A stretch of DNA of 64,000 nt from Deinococcus marmoris. Lineage in GTDB: Bacteria; Deinococcota; Deinococci; Deinococcales; Deinococcaceae. The translations under genes and the position numbers were made by a program. The notes beneath the pieces were generated by a model, which was not told where the DNA came from, ran no database searches, and saw nothing but the letters and a program-made list of their open reading frames with translations. Where the stretch lies: NCBI RefSeq assembly GCF_001949125.1, contig NZ_MSTI01000068.1, positions 103,814 through 167,813 of the forward strand, in the 5' to 3' direction. This document shows, piece by piece, positions 1 to 9,263 of the stretch (position 1 is its first letter; the number at the start of each line of letters is the position of its first letter).

Positions 1-1060
1 CGTACTCGCGGGCCAGCAGGGCGTCTTGGCGCAGCGGATCGGGATTGTTGAGGGCCAGCTTGGCGTGGGCCAGCGCCGAGCCGAGGTTGTTGCCCGGCGT
101 TCCCCAGGCGGCCAGGGCGCGCAGGTTGGCGTGCTGGCGCAGGGTGGTCAGATCGGCCCACAGCCGCGAGTTGCCTAGGTTGACCTTTTCCACGTCCGCC
201 ACCGCCACCGGCCCGCGCCGCAGCAACGCGCTGATTCGCAGGGCAGATTTGCGTGGATCGCCGCCATTGAACACGTAGAGGGTCAGATCGGCGTTCGCCT
301 CTTCCGTGACCGTGAAGCCGCTGCCCGCCGCGTGGTTGGCCGCGCTCTGCGTGAGTGGAATGCCCTCGTACTTGATGACCGCCTGCGCCGCTTTCGGGTC
401 GCTGTATTCCACCCGCACGGTCTTTTTCTGGGGGGCCAGTGCGCGGGCCACCAGCATGGACAGCACCTCGTCCGCGCCAGGGTAGACGCGCACGTTCGCT
501 AGGCCCCTGTCTGCCGCCGCTTTTGCCAGCGCCGCACCTTCCGCCGGGGCCGGGCTGCCGGGCAGGGCGTCGTCCCAGGTGATGTCCAACTGGGCAAAGT
601 CTCCCGCCGCCGCCCAGTCCAGCATGGTCCGCGCCACGTCCAGATTGCGCGCGCGGTCCGTGGCGTCCGGCTCGCGCGGCAGGGTGATGAAGGCGAGGAT
701 GGGCTGCCCGGTCCGCTTGTGCCACTCGCGCAGAGGCTCCAGCCGGGTCAGCGCCTGCGCCGCCGTCAGCGGACTCTTGCGCGACTGCACCAGCCCGCCG
801 TAGGCCAGCGCGTCCAGTGAGGCGATCAGCGGTCCGTCCGTGGGCTGGGTGCTGAGCCACGCGGCCAGCAGCGCCGGGTTGGCCTCCTGTCCAGCGTTGC
901 CCAGCAGCACGGCGGGCGGAACGTGGGGTGTGCCGCCGCCGAGGCCCGCGATCAGGGCAGGTAGCACCCGTGTCGCGGGCCGTGAATCCAGCGGGAGAAG
1001 GGTCTGTGCCCCGGCCTGGGCAGCGATAAGTAAGGAGAGAAGGAGAGTGTGCCGAAACAT
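1..1060 (-). CDS. DUF4127 family protein, C-terminus off the left edge
   Basis: The reading frame starts at ATG 1058-1060 on the minus strand and stays open to base 1, so about 353 codons are visible and the C-terminus is missing. The first 20 residues ([20 protein letters not shown]) look like a secretion signal. The next residues, LLPLDSRP, and later [14 protein letters not shown] and [18 protein letters not shown], match the conserved blocks I associate with DUF4127. This is a family of exported or surface proteins of unknown function found in Deinococcus and Firmicutes. No catalytic role can be assigned. Family assignment rests on remembered motifs, not on a search. Confidence 0.75.
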   Translation of the reverse strand, partial: MFRHTLLLSLLIAAQAGAQTLLPLDSRPATRVLPALIAGLGGGTPHVPPAVLLGNAGQEANPALLAAWLSTQPTDGPLIASLDALAYGGLVQSRKSPLTAAQALTRLEPLREWHKRTGQPILAFITLPREPDATDRARNLDVARTMLDWAAAGDFAQLDITWDDALPGSPAPAEGAALAKAAADRGLANVRVYPGADEVLSMLVARALAPQKKTVRVEYSDPKAAQAVIKYEGIPLTQSAANHAAGSGFTVTEEANADLTLYVFNGGDPRKSALRISALLRRGPVAVADVEKVNLGNSRLWADLTTLRQHANLRALAAWGTPGNNLGSALAHAKLALNNPDPLRQDALLAREY

Positions 1061-1108
1061 GGGGGAAGGGTAGCGGGGGGGGATGAGAGGGGGTTTTGGG
1101 TTGGCAGC

Positions 1109-1271
1109 TTGCGGTTTAACCCCTCCGCCCCTTCGGGGCACCTCCCCTCAAGGGGAGGCAAGGAGATTTCTGCGTGGCAAGGTTAATTGCCCCTCTTGGC
1201 TCCCCTTGAGGGGAGCTGGCAGCGAAGCTGACTGGCTGGTACAGCTCCGCAGGAGAGGGGTTAAACCGCAA
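1109..1271. repeat. 163-bp element with 17-bp perfect terminal inverted repeats (MITE-like)
   Basis: The left end, TTGCGGTTTAACCCCTC (1109-1125), is exactly the reverse complement of the right end, GAGGGGTTAAACCGCAA (1255-1271). Inside lie two further palindromes, CCTCCCCTCAAGGGGAGG near 1141-1158 and GCTCCCCTTGAGGGGAGC near 1199-1216. No protein is encoded. The element fills most of the 300-bp gap between the DUF4127 gene and the ABC permease. Size and structure suggest a miniature mobile element or one of the small dispersed repeats known from deinococcal genomes. Confidence 0.75.
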
Positions 1272-1360
1272 CCACCCGCCCCTGCCCCCCAATCCCCCTT
1301 TCCCCACACCTCCGCACTGCGTACCATCTGCCCCGGCCCCTGGGGCGTACCTTGAGGGCA

Positions 1361-2521
1361 ATGAAATGGACGGATTTGTGGGGACTGGCCTGGCGCGGGC
1401 TGACGCGGCGGCGGGTGCGGACGGGCCTGACCGCGCTGGGGATCACGGTGGCGGTGGCGAGCATGGTCATTTTCCTGTCGCTGGGCGAGGGCATCCGCAA
1501 GGTGTTTGTGGAGCAACTGGGCGGCATCGGCCCGGATATTCAGGTCAGCCTGAGCGGCTTCACGCAGGGCTTTGCGCCGCAGCCCAACCTGCCCGACAAG
1601 GCCGTGACCGACATCCAGGCACTGGCCCCCGAACTGGGAATTAAAACGGTGACCCCGGTGGTGATGACCATTCGCGGCAGCCTGGACGTGTCGCAGAGCG
1701 TCGTGCTGTATGGCCTGCCCGCCGCGCAGGGCATCGGGGCGGTGTTTCCCAATTCATCGGAAGCGCAGGGCCGCGCCTTCACTGCCGCCGACGAGGGCAA
1801 GGGGGTGGCGATTGCAGGCGCGAAGGCGGCGCAGAACCTGAATCTCAAGGTGGGCAGCACCCTCAACCTCAACCGCCGCAATCAGGCCAAGGTGGTGGGC
1901 GTGCTGGCCCCCGAATCCGGGCTGGTGGACAACTTTATTTTCCTGCCGCTGAACACCCTGCAAAAGTCGGAGGGTGCAGAGGGCCGCGTCTCGCTGGTGG
2001 CCGTCAAGCTGGACAACCCCCGACAGGCGCGTGAGGTGGCCACGGCGCTGTCCAAGAAACTGGACCTGGAAGCCTCTACCCAGTCGGACTTCCTGAGCTT
2101 CGTGGAGCGGGCGCTGAAGATCAGTGACGCGGTGCGCTTCGGCATCTCGCTGATCTCGCTGATCGTGGGCGGGCTGGCGGTGGCGAATACGGTGATGATG
2201 GGCGTGTTTGAGCGCACCCGCGAATTTGGCACGCTGCGGGCCATCGGGGCGCGGCCCGGCTTCGTGCGGGCGCTGGTGCTGAGCGAATCGCTGCTGCTGT
2301 CGCTGGTGGGCGGCGTGGGCGGCGTGATCGTGGGGCTGGTGGGCATCTGGGGCGTCAACCTGTACACCCAGCAACTGGCCGGAATTGACGCCGCCGCGCT
2401 GACGCCCCGGCTGGTGCTGCTGGCGCTGGGCATCAGTCTGTTCCTGGGGCTGGTGTCGGGTCTGCTGCCCGCGCGCACCGCCAGTAAGTTGAACATCACC
2501 GAAGCGCTGGGGAGGGTCTGA
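1361..2521 (+). CDS. ABC transporter permease, MacB/FtsX type
   Basis: This is a 386-residue inner-membrane subunit of an MacB/LolE-like exporter. An N-terminal membrane segment ([20 protein letters not shown]) is followed by an extracytoplasmic domain of about 220 residues. Three C-terminal membrane segments start near residue 255 ([38 protein letters not shown]), and that last stretch is the typical FtsX signature. I chose ATG 1361; an in-frame TTG lies three codons upstream. The stop codon overlaps the ATG of the ATPase gene by one base, so the two form one operon and presumably one transporter. The substrate cannot be told from sequence; peptides, lipoproteins or lipids are usual for the family. 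Confidence 0.9.
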   Translation: MKWTDLWGLAWRGLTRRRVRTGLTALGITVAVASMVIFLSLGEGIRKVFVEQLGGIGPDIQVSLSGFTQGFAPQPNLPDKAVTDIQALAPELGIKTVTPVVMTIRGSLDVSQSVVLYGLPAAQGIGAVFPNSSEAQGRAFTAADEGKGVAIAGAKAAQNLNLKVGSTLNLNRRNQAKVVGVLAPESGLVDNFIFLPLNTLQKSEGAEGRVSLVAVKLDNPRQAREVATALSKKLDLEASTQSDFLSFVERALKISDAVRFGISLISLIVGGLAVANTVMMGVFERTREFGTLRAIGARPGFVRALVLSESLLLSLVGGVGGVIVGLVGIWGVNLYTQQLAGIDAAALTPRLVLLALGISLFLGLVSGLLPARTASKLNITEALGRV

Positions 2522-3234
2522 TGACTGTCGCAACGAGGGAAAAAGCCGAGGCTCAGGCCACCAGTACGCCGCCCCTGCACGTTGCAAACCTGTCGCGCGT
2601 CTATCCCAGCGGCGAGGGGCAGGTGCAGGCTCTGGCCCCCTTCACGCACACCTTTCCGCCGGGCATGACGGCAGTGGTGGGGCCATCTGGCAGCGGCAAA
2701 AGCACCCTGCTGAACCTCCTGGCCGGATTTGATTCGCCCAGCACCGGGCATGTGGCGGTGGGCGACGTGAACCTGACCACCCTCTCCGAACCCGCGCGGG
2801 CCGACTTCCGGCTGGCGCACTACGGCTTCGTGTTCCAGAACCACAATCTGGTCAGCATTCTGAGCGCGCAGGAGAATGTGGAGTTTCCGCTGACGCTGGC
2901 GGGGTTGCCACCGAAAGAACGTCGGGCGCGGGCGCGGGAATTGCTGGCCCTGGTGGGCCTGGAAAACCGCGCCGGACACCTGCCCAACCAGCTTTCGGGC
3001 GGCGAGGCGCAGCGTGTGGCGATTGCCCGCGCCCTGGCCCGCGATCCCGGCATCCTGCTGGCCGACGAGCCGACGGGCAATCTGGACAGCAAGACCGGAG
3101 AACTGGTGCTGTCCCTGCTGACCAGGGCCGCTGCCGAGGGCCGCCGCGTGGTCCTCATCACCCACGATCTGGAGGTGGCAGCGCTGGCGAACTACCGCCT
3201 GAGCGTGCGCGACGGCGTGGTGACGGCGGGGTAG
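2521..3234 (+). CDS. ABC transporter ATP-binding protein, LolD/MacB type
   Basis: This 237-residue nucleotide-binding subunit pairs with the permease just upstream (ATG overlaps its stop). Visible motifs are Walker [10 protein letters not shown] near residue 57, Q-loop [10 protein letters not shown] near 103, signature LSGGEAQR near 158, Walker [13 protein letters not shown] near 178 and switch histidine ITHD near 215. The residues [12 protein letters not shown] are typical of the LolD/MacB/FtsE group. It would hydrolyse ATP in the cytoplasm to drive export through the FtsX-type permease. Confidence 0.93.
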   Translation: MTVATREKAEAQATSTPPLHVANLSRVYPSGEGQVQALAPFTHTFPPGMTAVVGPSGSGKSTLLNLLAGFDSPSTGHVAVGDVNLTTLSEPARADFRLAHYGFVFQNHNLVSILSAQENVEFPLTLAGLPPKERRARARELLALVGLENRAGHLPNQLSGGEAQRVAIARALARDPGILLADEPTGNLDSKTGELVLSLLTRAAAEGRRVVLITHDLEVAALANYRLSVRDGVVTAG

Positions 3235-3243
3235 GATTCGCGT

Positions 3244-3717
3244 ATGACCCCACCCACCCGCCTCCAGAACTTTCGCCAGCGCGGCGGCGATCTGGTGGCC
3301 GCGCAATTCGTGCTGATCGTGCTGGTGGCGCTGGGTGGACGGAAGCGTAAAAGCGTTGGCGTCGTTCAGAAGGTGGCTGGGCTGACCCTGATGGCTCTGG
3401 GCGGCGCAGTCGTCGCGGGTGGCGGGCGTGGTCTGGGCCGCAACCTCAGCCCCCTGCCGGAGCCGCTGGACACGGCGCAACTGGTGACGACGGGGCTGTA
3501 CGCCCATGTCCGCCATCCGATTTACAGCGGGTTGCTGGCGCTGGGCCTGGGCTGGGGCATTTTGCGGGGCAGTTGGGGGGCGCTGGGCTGGACTGCCGCC
3601 CTCGCTGCGCTGTTCCATTTCAAATCTGCCCGTGAGGAAAAGGCGCTGCTGGTGCGCTTTCCCGACTACGCGGCCTATTGCAAGCGGACCAAGCGATTCG
3701 TGCCAGGGGTGATTTAA
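3244..3717 (+). CDS. Isoprenylcysteine carboxyl methyltransferase (ICMT)-family membrane protein
   Basis: This is a 157-residue integral membrane protein. The family motif, [13 protein letters not shown] near residue 83-95, is the SAM-binding signature of ICMT/PEMT-type methyltransferases. A C-terminal [25 protein letters not shown] segment closes the family fold. Three to four hydrophobic segments are seen. It starts 9 bp after the ABC ATPase and is probably co-transcribed. The substrate is unknown; bacterial members rarely act on prenylcysteine. Its stop overlaps the stop of the convergent gene by two bases, with no terminator hairpin between them. Confidence 0.8.
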   Translation: MTPPTRLQNFRQRGGDLVAAQFVLIVLVALGGRKRKSVGVVQKVAGLTLMALGGAVVAGGGRGLGRNLSPLPEPLDTAQLVTTGLYAHVRHPIYSGLLALGLGWGILRGSWGALGWTAALAALFHFKSAREEKALLVRFPDYAAYCKRTKRFVPGVI

Positions 3718-4946
3718 CTCAACTCCGGCGTCCCAGTCCCCGGCCCCAGCAAGGGCAGAGGGCGGGGCGGCGGCGTGTAAATCTGGCGGGCAGGGACGCT
3801 GACGAATTCCAGTTCGGGATAGCGCAGCGCCGTGAGCGCGTTGCCGAACGCACAGCCCGTGTCAATGTCCACCGTGCGGTTAATCCAGACGGGCGCGGCG
3901 ACGGGCGTGTGACCGTACACCACGATGGCCTGCCCGTTATATTCGGCAGCCCAGTCACGGCGAATGGGCAGACCCAGTTCATCGCGGCTGCCGTCCACAT
4001 CGCCGTACAGCGCGAAACTGCGGACCCGGCTGGCTATCCGCCCCTGATACTTCCCAGGCAGTCCGGCGTGGGCTGCCACCACCCGCCCGCCGTCCAGCAC
4101 CAGATGGCTGGGCAGGCTGCCGATAAAGGCGCGGGCCTGTGCCCTGAACGCTGCGCCCGCCGCGTCCATCTGCGCCAGCGTGCCGTCCAGGCCGTGCATG
4201 GCCCTGACCGCCTTGCCGTCCAGCGCGCGGGCCAGTTTCTCGTCGTGGTTGCCCGGCACGCACAGCGCCGCGCCTGACGCCGCCATGCCCATGACCAGAC
4301 GCAGCACGCCCGCGCTGTCTGGCCCCCGGTCCGTCAGGTCGCCCAGAAAGACGGCGGTGCGGCCCGCTGGCGGCGTGACCTCTGAACCGCTGAGGCTGTA
4401 GCCGAGTTTCGCCAGCAACTCCAGCAGTTCGGGCAGGCAGCCGTGGACGTCACCGATGAAATCGAAGGGGCCGGGCAAATCGCGCCGATCCGGCGGCAGC
4501 GGCACGCGTCTGATCTGTGCGGCGTCGATCTCGGCCACCGAGCGCAGGACGCACACCTGGCGAAAGCCCTCTTTCTGCAAGCCGCCCAGCGTGCGCCGCA
4601 GTTCGGCAAACTCGGGGAGGATGGTGGCGGGGTCCAGTCCCAGACGCGTGGCCCGTTCCTCCAGCACCTGCCTGGGCAGATCAAGAACGATGGCGACGGC
4701 GGGCAGATCGTGGGCGCGCGACGCCTCCAGCACGCGCCGCCGTTCGTCGGGGCGGGTCAGGGGGGCGTCTATCACGCTCAGTTCGCCGCGTGAAAGTCGG
4801 CGCTCCAGCTCCGGCGAAAAGTCGCCCGACAGCACTTCTGCGGGCTGAAAATGCTGCGCCGCGAAGGTGCTTTTGCCCGCAGCAGGTGCGCCGATCAGGG
4901 CAATCACGCTGGGGGAGGGGGGCTGGAGGAGGGAGGGATCGGTCAT
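3714..4946 (-). CDS. PNKP-like AAA kinase fused to metallophosphoesterase
   Basis: The N-terminus is a P-loop kinase domain ([11 protein letters not shown] within the first 30 residues). It is followed from about residue 145 by a calcineurin-type phosphatase with the metal motifs [33 protein letters not shown] and YGHTP. This kinase-phosphatase order is that of bacterial polynucleotide kinase/phosphatase (Pnkp), which repairs RNA ends together with Hen1. The C-terminal ligase/adenylyltransferase domain of classical Pnkp is absent, so this is a short form. ATG 4946 is preferred; an in-frame GTG at 4973 is possible. It lies downstream of a GNAT gene on the same strand. Confidence 0.8.
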   Translation of the reverse strand: MTDPSLLQPPSPSVIALIGAPAAGKSTFAAQHFQPAEVLSGDFSPELERRLSRGELSVIDAPLTRPDERRRVLEASRAHDLPAVAIVLDLPRQVLEERATRLGLDPATILPEFAELRRTLGGLQKEGFRQVCVLRSVAEIDAAQIRRVPLPPDRRDLPGPFDFIGDVHGCLPELLELLAKLGYSLSGSEVTPPAGRTAVFLGDLTDRGPDSAGVLRLVMGMAASGAALCVPGNHDEKLARALDGKAVRAMHGLDGTLAQMDAAGAAFRAQARAFIGSLPSHLVLDGGRVVAAHAGLPGKYQGRIASRVRSFALYGDVDGSRDELGLPIRRDWAAEYNGQAIVVYGHTPVAAPVWINRTVDIDTGCAFGNALTALRYPELEFVSVPARQIYTPPPRPLPLLGPGTGTPELS

Positions 4947-5013
4947 GGGCAGACTGGGCAATGATGTTGACACATCGGCGGGGCGCGCGGTTGGCAGCGA
5001 TCAGGCTGCGGCG

Positions 5014-5529
5014 TCAGCCCGGCAGGGTGTCCCAGACGATTCGGACCTCGCGCAGTTCCCCCTCGGTCTTCTCGCCCGCCTCGCGTCCGCCCTGGCGCAA
5101 GTACCACTGCCGCGTGGGGTTGGCATCCAGCACCCACAGGGCCAGATTGTGGAAACCGTCTGCCTTCAGCGTCCGCACTATCTCCCCGAACAGCGCCCTT
5201 CCCAGCCCGTGCCCATGCGCTGACTTCAGCGCGTACAGCGTCATCAATTCCATCTCAAAACCGGGATGATCGCGGGCCGGGCCAGCCGAGGCGAAGGCCA
5301 CCACCTCCCCGTCCTGCTCAGCCACCAGCACCGTTTCTGACTTTCGCGAGATGGTGCGTTCCCAGTTTGCCTCGCGCTGCTGACGCGCTTCCTCACTCGT
5401 CATGCGCTCTAAAAACTCGTCAGGCATCAGGCCCGCGTAGGTTTCTCGCCAACTGGTGACGTGAATGCGGGCGATGGCCGGGGCGTCGGCGGGGACGGCG
5501 GGGCGGATGGTGGGGGGCGGGTCAGTCAT
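5014..5529 (-). CDS. GNAT family N-acetyltransferase
   Basis: This is a 171-residue acetyl-CoA-dependent acetyltransferase. The start MTDPPPTIRPAVPADAPAIARIH is the usual GNAT N-terminal strand. The acetyl-CoA pyrophosphate loop is seen as SAHGHGLGRALFGEIV near residue 110, followed by the ANPTRQWYLRQGG strand-helix-strand. A minus-strand TACACT box 5 nt before the ATG suggests a leaderless transcript. It is divergent from jetA. The substrate is unknown. Confidence 0.85.
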   Translation of the reverse strand: MTDPPPTIRPAVPADAPAIARIHVTSWRETYAGLMPDEFLERMTSEEARQQREANWERTISRKSETVLVAEQDGEVVAFASAGPARDHPGFEMELMTLYALKSAHGHGLGRALFGEIVRTLKADGFHNLALWVLDANPTRQWYLRQGGREAGEKTEGELREVRIVWDTLPG

Positions 5530-5589
5530 GGCTGAGTGTAAAACGCATGGAGAGCGGGCCAATCGAGAATCCGTTTCTCCGTCTGCCGC

Positions 5590-5595
5590 TATACT
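5590..5595 (+). promoter_or_regulatory. -10 box of jetA, leaderless layout
   Basis: TATACT lies 8 nt before the ATG at 5604. Initiation would fall at or next to the start codon, so the jetA message is probably leaderless. This also argues for ATG 5604 over an in-frame ATG at 5547, which lies upstream of the promoter. Confidence 0.6.
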
Positions 5596-5603
5596 CCTCC
5601 CCG

Positions 5604-7100
5604 ATGCTGTCTGCCCTGCGTGAATTCGCGTACCTGACCGCGCCCTCGGCCCCCACGTACCGCGCGCTGATGCGGCTGTTCTACGAGGCGCACCTGAAGC
5701 AGCAGCACACCCTGCCGCCCGACGAGGTGCTGGCGGGAATCGAGGATTCAGACCTTGACCTGACCCCAGAAGCGCTGCTGCTCGATCTGGACGCCTTGGT
5801 GGCCTGGGGCAACCTGGGGCGGCGGCGCGACACCCGCCGGGTGGGTTCGCTGGCCGAGTACGCCCGCAAGCGTGACCTGTATTACGCCACGGCGCGCGGC
5901 CTGGCCATTGAGGGCTTTCTGGACGCGGGTCTGGACGCCGCCGAGGAAACCGTGGCGGTGGGGGCCGGGATCGTCAGCGGCATGGAGCGGCAGTGGGCGC
6001 ATCTGGCCGAATTGCTGAGCGCCCCGGAGCTGCACCCCGACGAGCTGGAGGCGAGCTGGGCCAACCTCGTGCGCGATTTCGTGGCGCTTTCGGGCGACGT
6101 GCGGCTGCTGGCCCTGAACCTGGAGCGCAAGCTGAGCCTGGAAGCCCTGGACGATTTTCTGGAATTCAAGGACGCGGTGCGCTCGTATGTGGAGCGATTG
6201 GCCGCCGAGCTGGCCGGGCCGGGCCGCCGCCTGCGCGCAGGCTTGCAGGAGCTGTCGCCTGATCTCCGTTCACGTTTGCTGAATACAGTGGCCGGGGTGC
6301 GCGCGGGCCGCCTGACACGCGGCGCGGGCGTGCTGGACGCGGAAGGGGCCGAGCGTATAACAGTGCGCGAGTGGGACGGCCTGCTGGGCTGGTTCTCGCG
6401 CCGCGCCGAACAGGGCGACGGCCTGGAATACGGCGTGGTGGCCCTGCGCGGGGCGGTGTCGCGGGTGCTGGCCTTCGTGGACGCGGTTCACCGCACCCGC
6501 GAACTGGGCCTGGGCCGCGCCGGGGTGCTGGCGGAACTGGCCGCCCACCTGGTTGACCTGCCCGACGCCTCCACGGCGCGCGAGGAACTGGCGCACGCGC
6601 TGGGGTTGTCCGCGCCGCTGCACGCCCCTGGCGTTCCTCCCGCACAGGTCGTCTACGATGCCTGGGCCACGCCCACCGAGTCGGTGCTGCTGTCTGCGGT
6701 GCAAAAGGGCAAGGTGGCCGAACGCTTCAGCGCGGATGTCGGTGAGGTCAGCCGCGAGGCCAAACGCGCCGCGAGGGACGCCCTGCAAGCCGAACGCCGC
6801 CGCCAGAGGCTATTGCTGGAATTGTTCGAGGACGGGCAACTGGATCTGGACGGCCTGATCCTCCCCGACGCTGCCATGCTGCCCGAAGTGCTGGCGTGGC
6901 TCTCGGCGGGCCTTCATGCCGCCCATGACCCAGAAAACGGAGCTGAGGGCGGCGCGGGCCTGACGCCGGGGCCGCAGGGCCATCAGGTGCGCGTATCGCT
7001 GACCTCTTCCCCCGCTCTGCTGCGCGTGCCGGACGGAACGCTGTGGATCGAGCGCGGCGCGGCGCTGGAGCTGCTGGGCCAGTCGGAGGGGGTGCGGTGA
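5604..7100 (+). CDS. jetA: Wadjet type II subunit JetA (DUF2397 / TIGR02677)
   Basis: This 498-residue protein begins MLSALREFAYLTAPSAPTYRALMRLFYEAH, the conserved start of the DUF2397/TIGR02677 family. In Wadjet, JetA is the kleisin-like (MukF-like) subunit that bridges the JetC SMC dimer and recruits JetB. The complex extrudes loops on small circular DNA, which JetD then cuts. A helical middle region and a winged-helix-like C-terminus fit the family. The stop overlaps the GTG of jetB (GTGA, 7097-7100), showing translational coupling. Length is normal and no frame damage is seen. Confidence 0.88.
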   Translation: MLSALREFAYLTAPSAPTYRALMRLFYEAHLKQQHTLPPDEVLAGIEDSDLDLTPEALLLDLDALVAWGNLGRRRDTRRVGSLAEYARKRDLYYATARGLAIEGFLDAGLDAAEETVAVGAGIVSGMERQWAHLAELLSAPELHPDELEASWANLVRDFVALSGDVRLLALNLERKLSLEALDDFLEFKDAVRSYVERLAAELAGPGRRLRAGLQELSPDLRSRLLNTVAGVRAGRLTRGAGVLDAEGAERITVREWDGLLGWFSRRAEQGDGLEYGVVALRGAVSRVLAFVDAVHRTRELGLGRAGVLAELAAHLVDLPDASTAREELAHALGLSAPLHAPGVPPAQVVYDAWATPTESVLLSAVQKGKVAERFSADVGEVSREAKRAARDALQAERRRQRLLLELFEDGQLDLDGLILPDAAMLPEVLAWLSAGLHAAHDPENGAEGGAGLTPGPQGHQVRVSLTSSPALLRVPDGTLWIERGAALELLGQSEGVR

Positions 7101-8275
7101 CCGCTTCTTACCTGTCCGCTCCCGAAGCATCCATCCAGAGTGTGCCCACCGCGCTGACCCAGGCCGCCCGCACGCTGCTGGGCACGCCGCTGCTCACCGA
7201 GGGCATGGACGGCTTCCGCGAAACCTACGCCTGGCGCACCGAATTGCGGGCCTTCTTTGCCCGCACCGCCGCGCTGACCGTGCAAATTGGCCCCGGCGTG
7301 CTGAGGCTGGTGCTGCCGCCCCCCTTTCCCGAGGGCGGACGTGCCTGGGACGGTCTGAAATCCCCGCGCGCCGCCGCGCTGGTGGTCTGGACGCTGTGGT
7401 ATCACGAATACCTGGGCGTGCGGCTGGGCGAGGTGGCGCAGTTCAGCCTCTCGGAACTGGCCGCCGCCATCGCGGCCAATCCGGGCGCGGGTGATCTGGA
7501 TTTCAGCGTGCTGGCAGACCGCCGCGCCCTCCTCCAGGCCATCCGCACGCTGGCCGAGGTGGGCGCGTTGCGCGTGCTGGACGAGGACGCCTCGCGCTGG
7601 GAAGGCGGCGCGGACGAGGGTTTGCCCGACGGCGGCGCGCTGCTGGAATTCACCCCCGCCGCGCCGTACCTGATCAGCCTGCCGCCGCCGCTGCCCGTGA
7701 CCCCGGCGCAGCGGGCCGTGCGCGCCCTGCTGTGCGGCCCGGCCCTGACGCGGGCGCAGGACGAAGGAGCCTTCGCCGTGTTGGCAGAAGCCGAAACGGT
7801 GCCGGAACTGGCCGAAGTCGAGCGCACCCTGGGCTGGACGCTGGACGTTCACGGCCCCTACGCCCTGCTGCTGCGCGAGGGCGTCACGCACGGGCTGGCC
7901 GCGCGCTGGGCACCGGGCCGCAGCGTGCCGGGAGCCGCCGCCCTGCTGCTCCTGCGCGCCGTCCGCGCCGAGGTGGAGGCTGGGAAGCTCACGCCCGACG
8001 CCCAGGGCCGATTGACCCTCTCGCAGACCCGCCTGTACACCCTGCTGGACGGCGTGCGCGATGAATATCGCTCCCGCTGGGGCGAACAGGGCAAGCAGGG
8101 CGGCGAGAAGCTGCTGTCCGGCGTCCTGCAACTGTGGCGCGAGTGGGGCAGTGTGGCGCGCATGGACGAGGGCAGCCTGACCCTGGAACCCCACCTGGCC
8201 CGCTTCGACGCCGGGTACGAGGACGAGGGCCGCACGCTGTTGACCCCGGCGCGGCGGGGACGGCGGAAGGGCTGA
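7097..8275 (+). CDS. jetB: Wadjet type II subunit JetB (DUF2398 / TIGR02678)
   Basis: The protein has 392 residues from GTG 7097, which overlaps the jetA stop. The conserved DUF2398 pattern is seen: an N-terminal RELR-like segment (AWRTELRAFFARTAAL), a wHTH region around residues 100-190 and the C-terminal block ALLLLRAVRAEVEAGKL. JetB is the MukE-like partner of the JetA kleisin. The normal next gene in type II Wadjet is jetC. Here the stop is followed after 6 bp by a restriction endonuclease gene, so the restriction-modification genes appear to be read from the jetAB transcript. Confidence 0.86.
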   Translation: MTASYLSAPEASIQSVPTALTQAARTLLGTPLLTEGMDGFRETYAWRTELRAFFARTAALTVQIGPGVLRLVLPPPFPEGGRAWDGLKSPRAAALVVWTLWYHEYLGVRLGEVAQFSLSELAAAIAANPGAGDLDFSVLADRRALLQAIRTLAEVGALRVLDEDASRWEGGADEGLPDGGALLEFTPAAPYLISLPPPLPVTPAQRAVRALLCGPALTRAQDEGAFAVLAEAETVPELAEVERTLGWTLDVHGPYALLLREGVTHGLAARWAPGRSVPGAAALLLLRAVRAEVEAGKLTPDAQGRLTLSQTRLYTLLDGVRDEYRSRWGEQGKQGGEKLLSGVLQLWREWGSVARMDEGSLTLEPHLARFDAGYEDEGRTLLTPARRGRRKG

Positions 8276-8281
8276 GACTCT

Positions 8282-9031
8282 ATGGCTGTATCGTCAGACG
8301 TGTTCCCCACTTTCGAGATCCCCGCCGAGATCGAGCGTAATCTCATCACGTTCTTTCGCCAGCAGCAGAGCTTTCCGCTGACGGCGATCAACCCGCGCGC
8401 CCCTGCCGCAGACCCGTACAAGGCCGAACTCTCGCGGCATTTCGGCGTGTATGTCCTGTATTACAGGGGTGATTTTCCGCTGTATGCCGACTTGGCCGAG
8501 GTGAACCGTGGCGAGGCGGTCAAGCCTATCTACGTGGGCAAGGCGGTCAGCTCCGGCAGCCGCACCGGGGGCAGGCGCGGGGCGGCGCTGCCGTCCTCTG
8601 AAGGGGATCAGGGCGAGCCGGAGGAAATGAGCCTTGATCTGGCAGAGCGCGTTCTGTCGGTGGGGACTCGCGGGCCGCAGAGCAACAGCCTGTTCAAACG
8701 GCTGGGCGAACATGCGGGCAACATCCGCAGGGCACACGACACGCTGAACATTGCCGACTTCGAGGTGCGCGTGATTCCAATGGCCGACGCCCTGGTGCAA
8801 TGGGCCGAGGCGGTGATGATCAAGCGGCTGCGGCCCATCTGGAACGCTCAGATTTCCGGGTTTGGCAACCACGATCCTGGCAAGGGCCGTTACGCGCAGG
8901 CCCGCTCCATCTGGGATCAATTGCATCCTGGTCGGACCTGGGCCACCCGCATGGAAAGTCTTGCGCCGTATGACCTTGACCGCCTCCAGCGGGAGTTGCG
9001 CCTGTCATTGCCGGTTGATCTGGATGACTGA
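8282..9031 (+). CDS. Eco29kI-family GIY-YIG type II restriction endonuclease
   Basis: This 249-residue GIY-YIG nuclease carries the first half-motif GVYVLYY at 55-61 and the second, PIYVGKA, at 82-88. The active-site Arg-X3-His is RLGEH near residue 139, the glutamate is in WAEAVMIKR near 176 and the asparagine in RPIWNAQ near 186. Further marks of Eco29kI relatives are the inserted loop before the RxxxH and the downstream HDPGKGRY. Eco29kI recognises CCGCGG and cuts after CCGC; the same target here is inferred. All catalytic residues are intact. It starts 6 bp after jetB and overlaps the next small gene by 8 bp. Confidence 0.85.
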   Translation: MAVSSDVFPTFEIPAEIERNLITFFRQQQSFPLTAINPRAPAADPYKAELSRHFGVYVLYYRGDFPLYADLAEVNRGEAVKPIYVGKAVSSGSRTGGRRGAALPSSEGDQGEPEEMSLDLAERVLSVGTRGPQSNSLFKRLGEHAGNIRRAHDTLNIADFEVRVIPMADALVQWAEAVMIKRLRPIWNAQISGFGNHDPGKGRYAQARSIWDQLHPGRTWATRMESLAPYDLDRLQRELRLSLPVDLDD

Positions 9032-9227
9032 AGAACATAATTTCCTGACCACTGAGCAAGTCGCGTTCAGGTTGGGCGTCAAACCCTCGCGCGTGCGGCA
9101 ACTGGTGGGGCAGGGGCGCTTGCTGCCGCTCAGGACGGGCCTGCGCGCCCACCTGTTCAGCATTGAAAGTGTGGAGGCATTCGAGCAGGCCGAGAAACCC
9201 GTTCGGGGGCGGCCTCAAAATTATTAA
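9024..9227 (+). CDS. Small helix-turn-helix protein of the R-M operon
   Basis: This 67-residue protein overlaps the end of the restriction gene by 8 bp. The segment LTTEQVAFRLGVKPSRVRQLVGQGRLLPL is a MerR/excisionase-type winged helix-turn-helix, followed by a short FSIESVEAFEQ wing/helix and a basic tail ending GRPQNY. Its place between nuclease and methyltransferase suggests a controller-like regulator of R-M expression or a DNA-binding accessory. That role is inferred from position only. ATG 9024 is the first methionine that gives a sensible domain. Confidence 0.75.
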   Translation: MTEEHNFLTTEQVAFRLGVKPSRVRQLVGQGRLLPLRTGLRAHLFSIESVEAFEQAEKPVRGRPQNY

Positions 9228-9250
9228 CGGTAGCGTTAGTCTTTTTGTGC

Positions 9251-9256
9251 TAGGCT
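9251..9256 (+). promoter_or_regulatory. -10 box of the methyltransferase gene
   Basis: TAGGCT lies 7 nt before ATG 9264, the leaderless spacing seen at several other genes here. It would give the methyltransferase its own promoter, separate from the jetA-jetB-nuclease transcript. That makes sense if methylation has to be in place before restriction. Confidence 0.55.
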
Positions 9257-9263
9257 ATTCACC

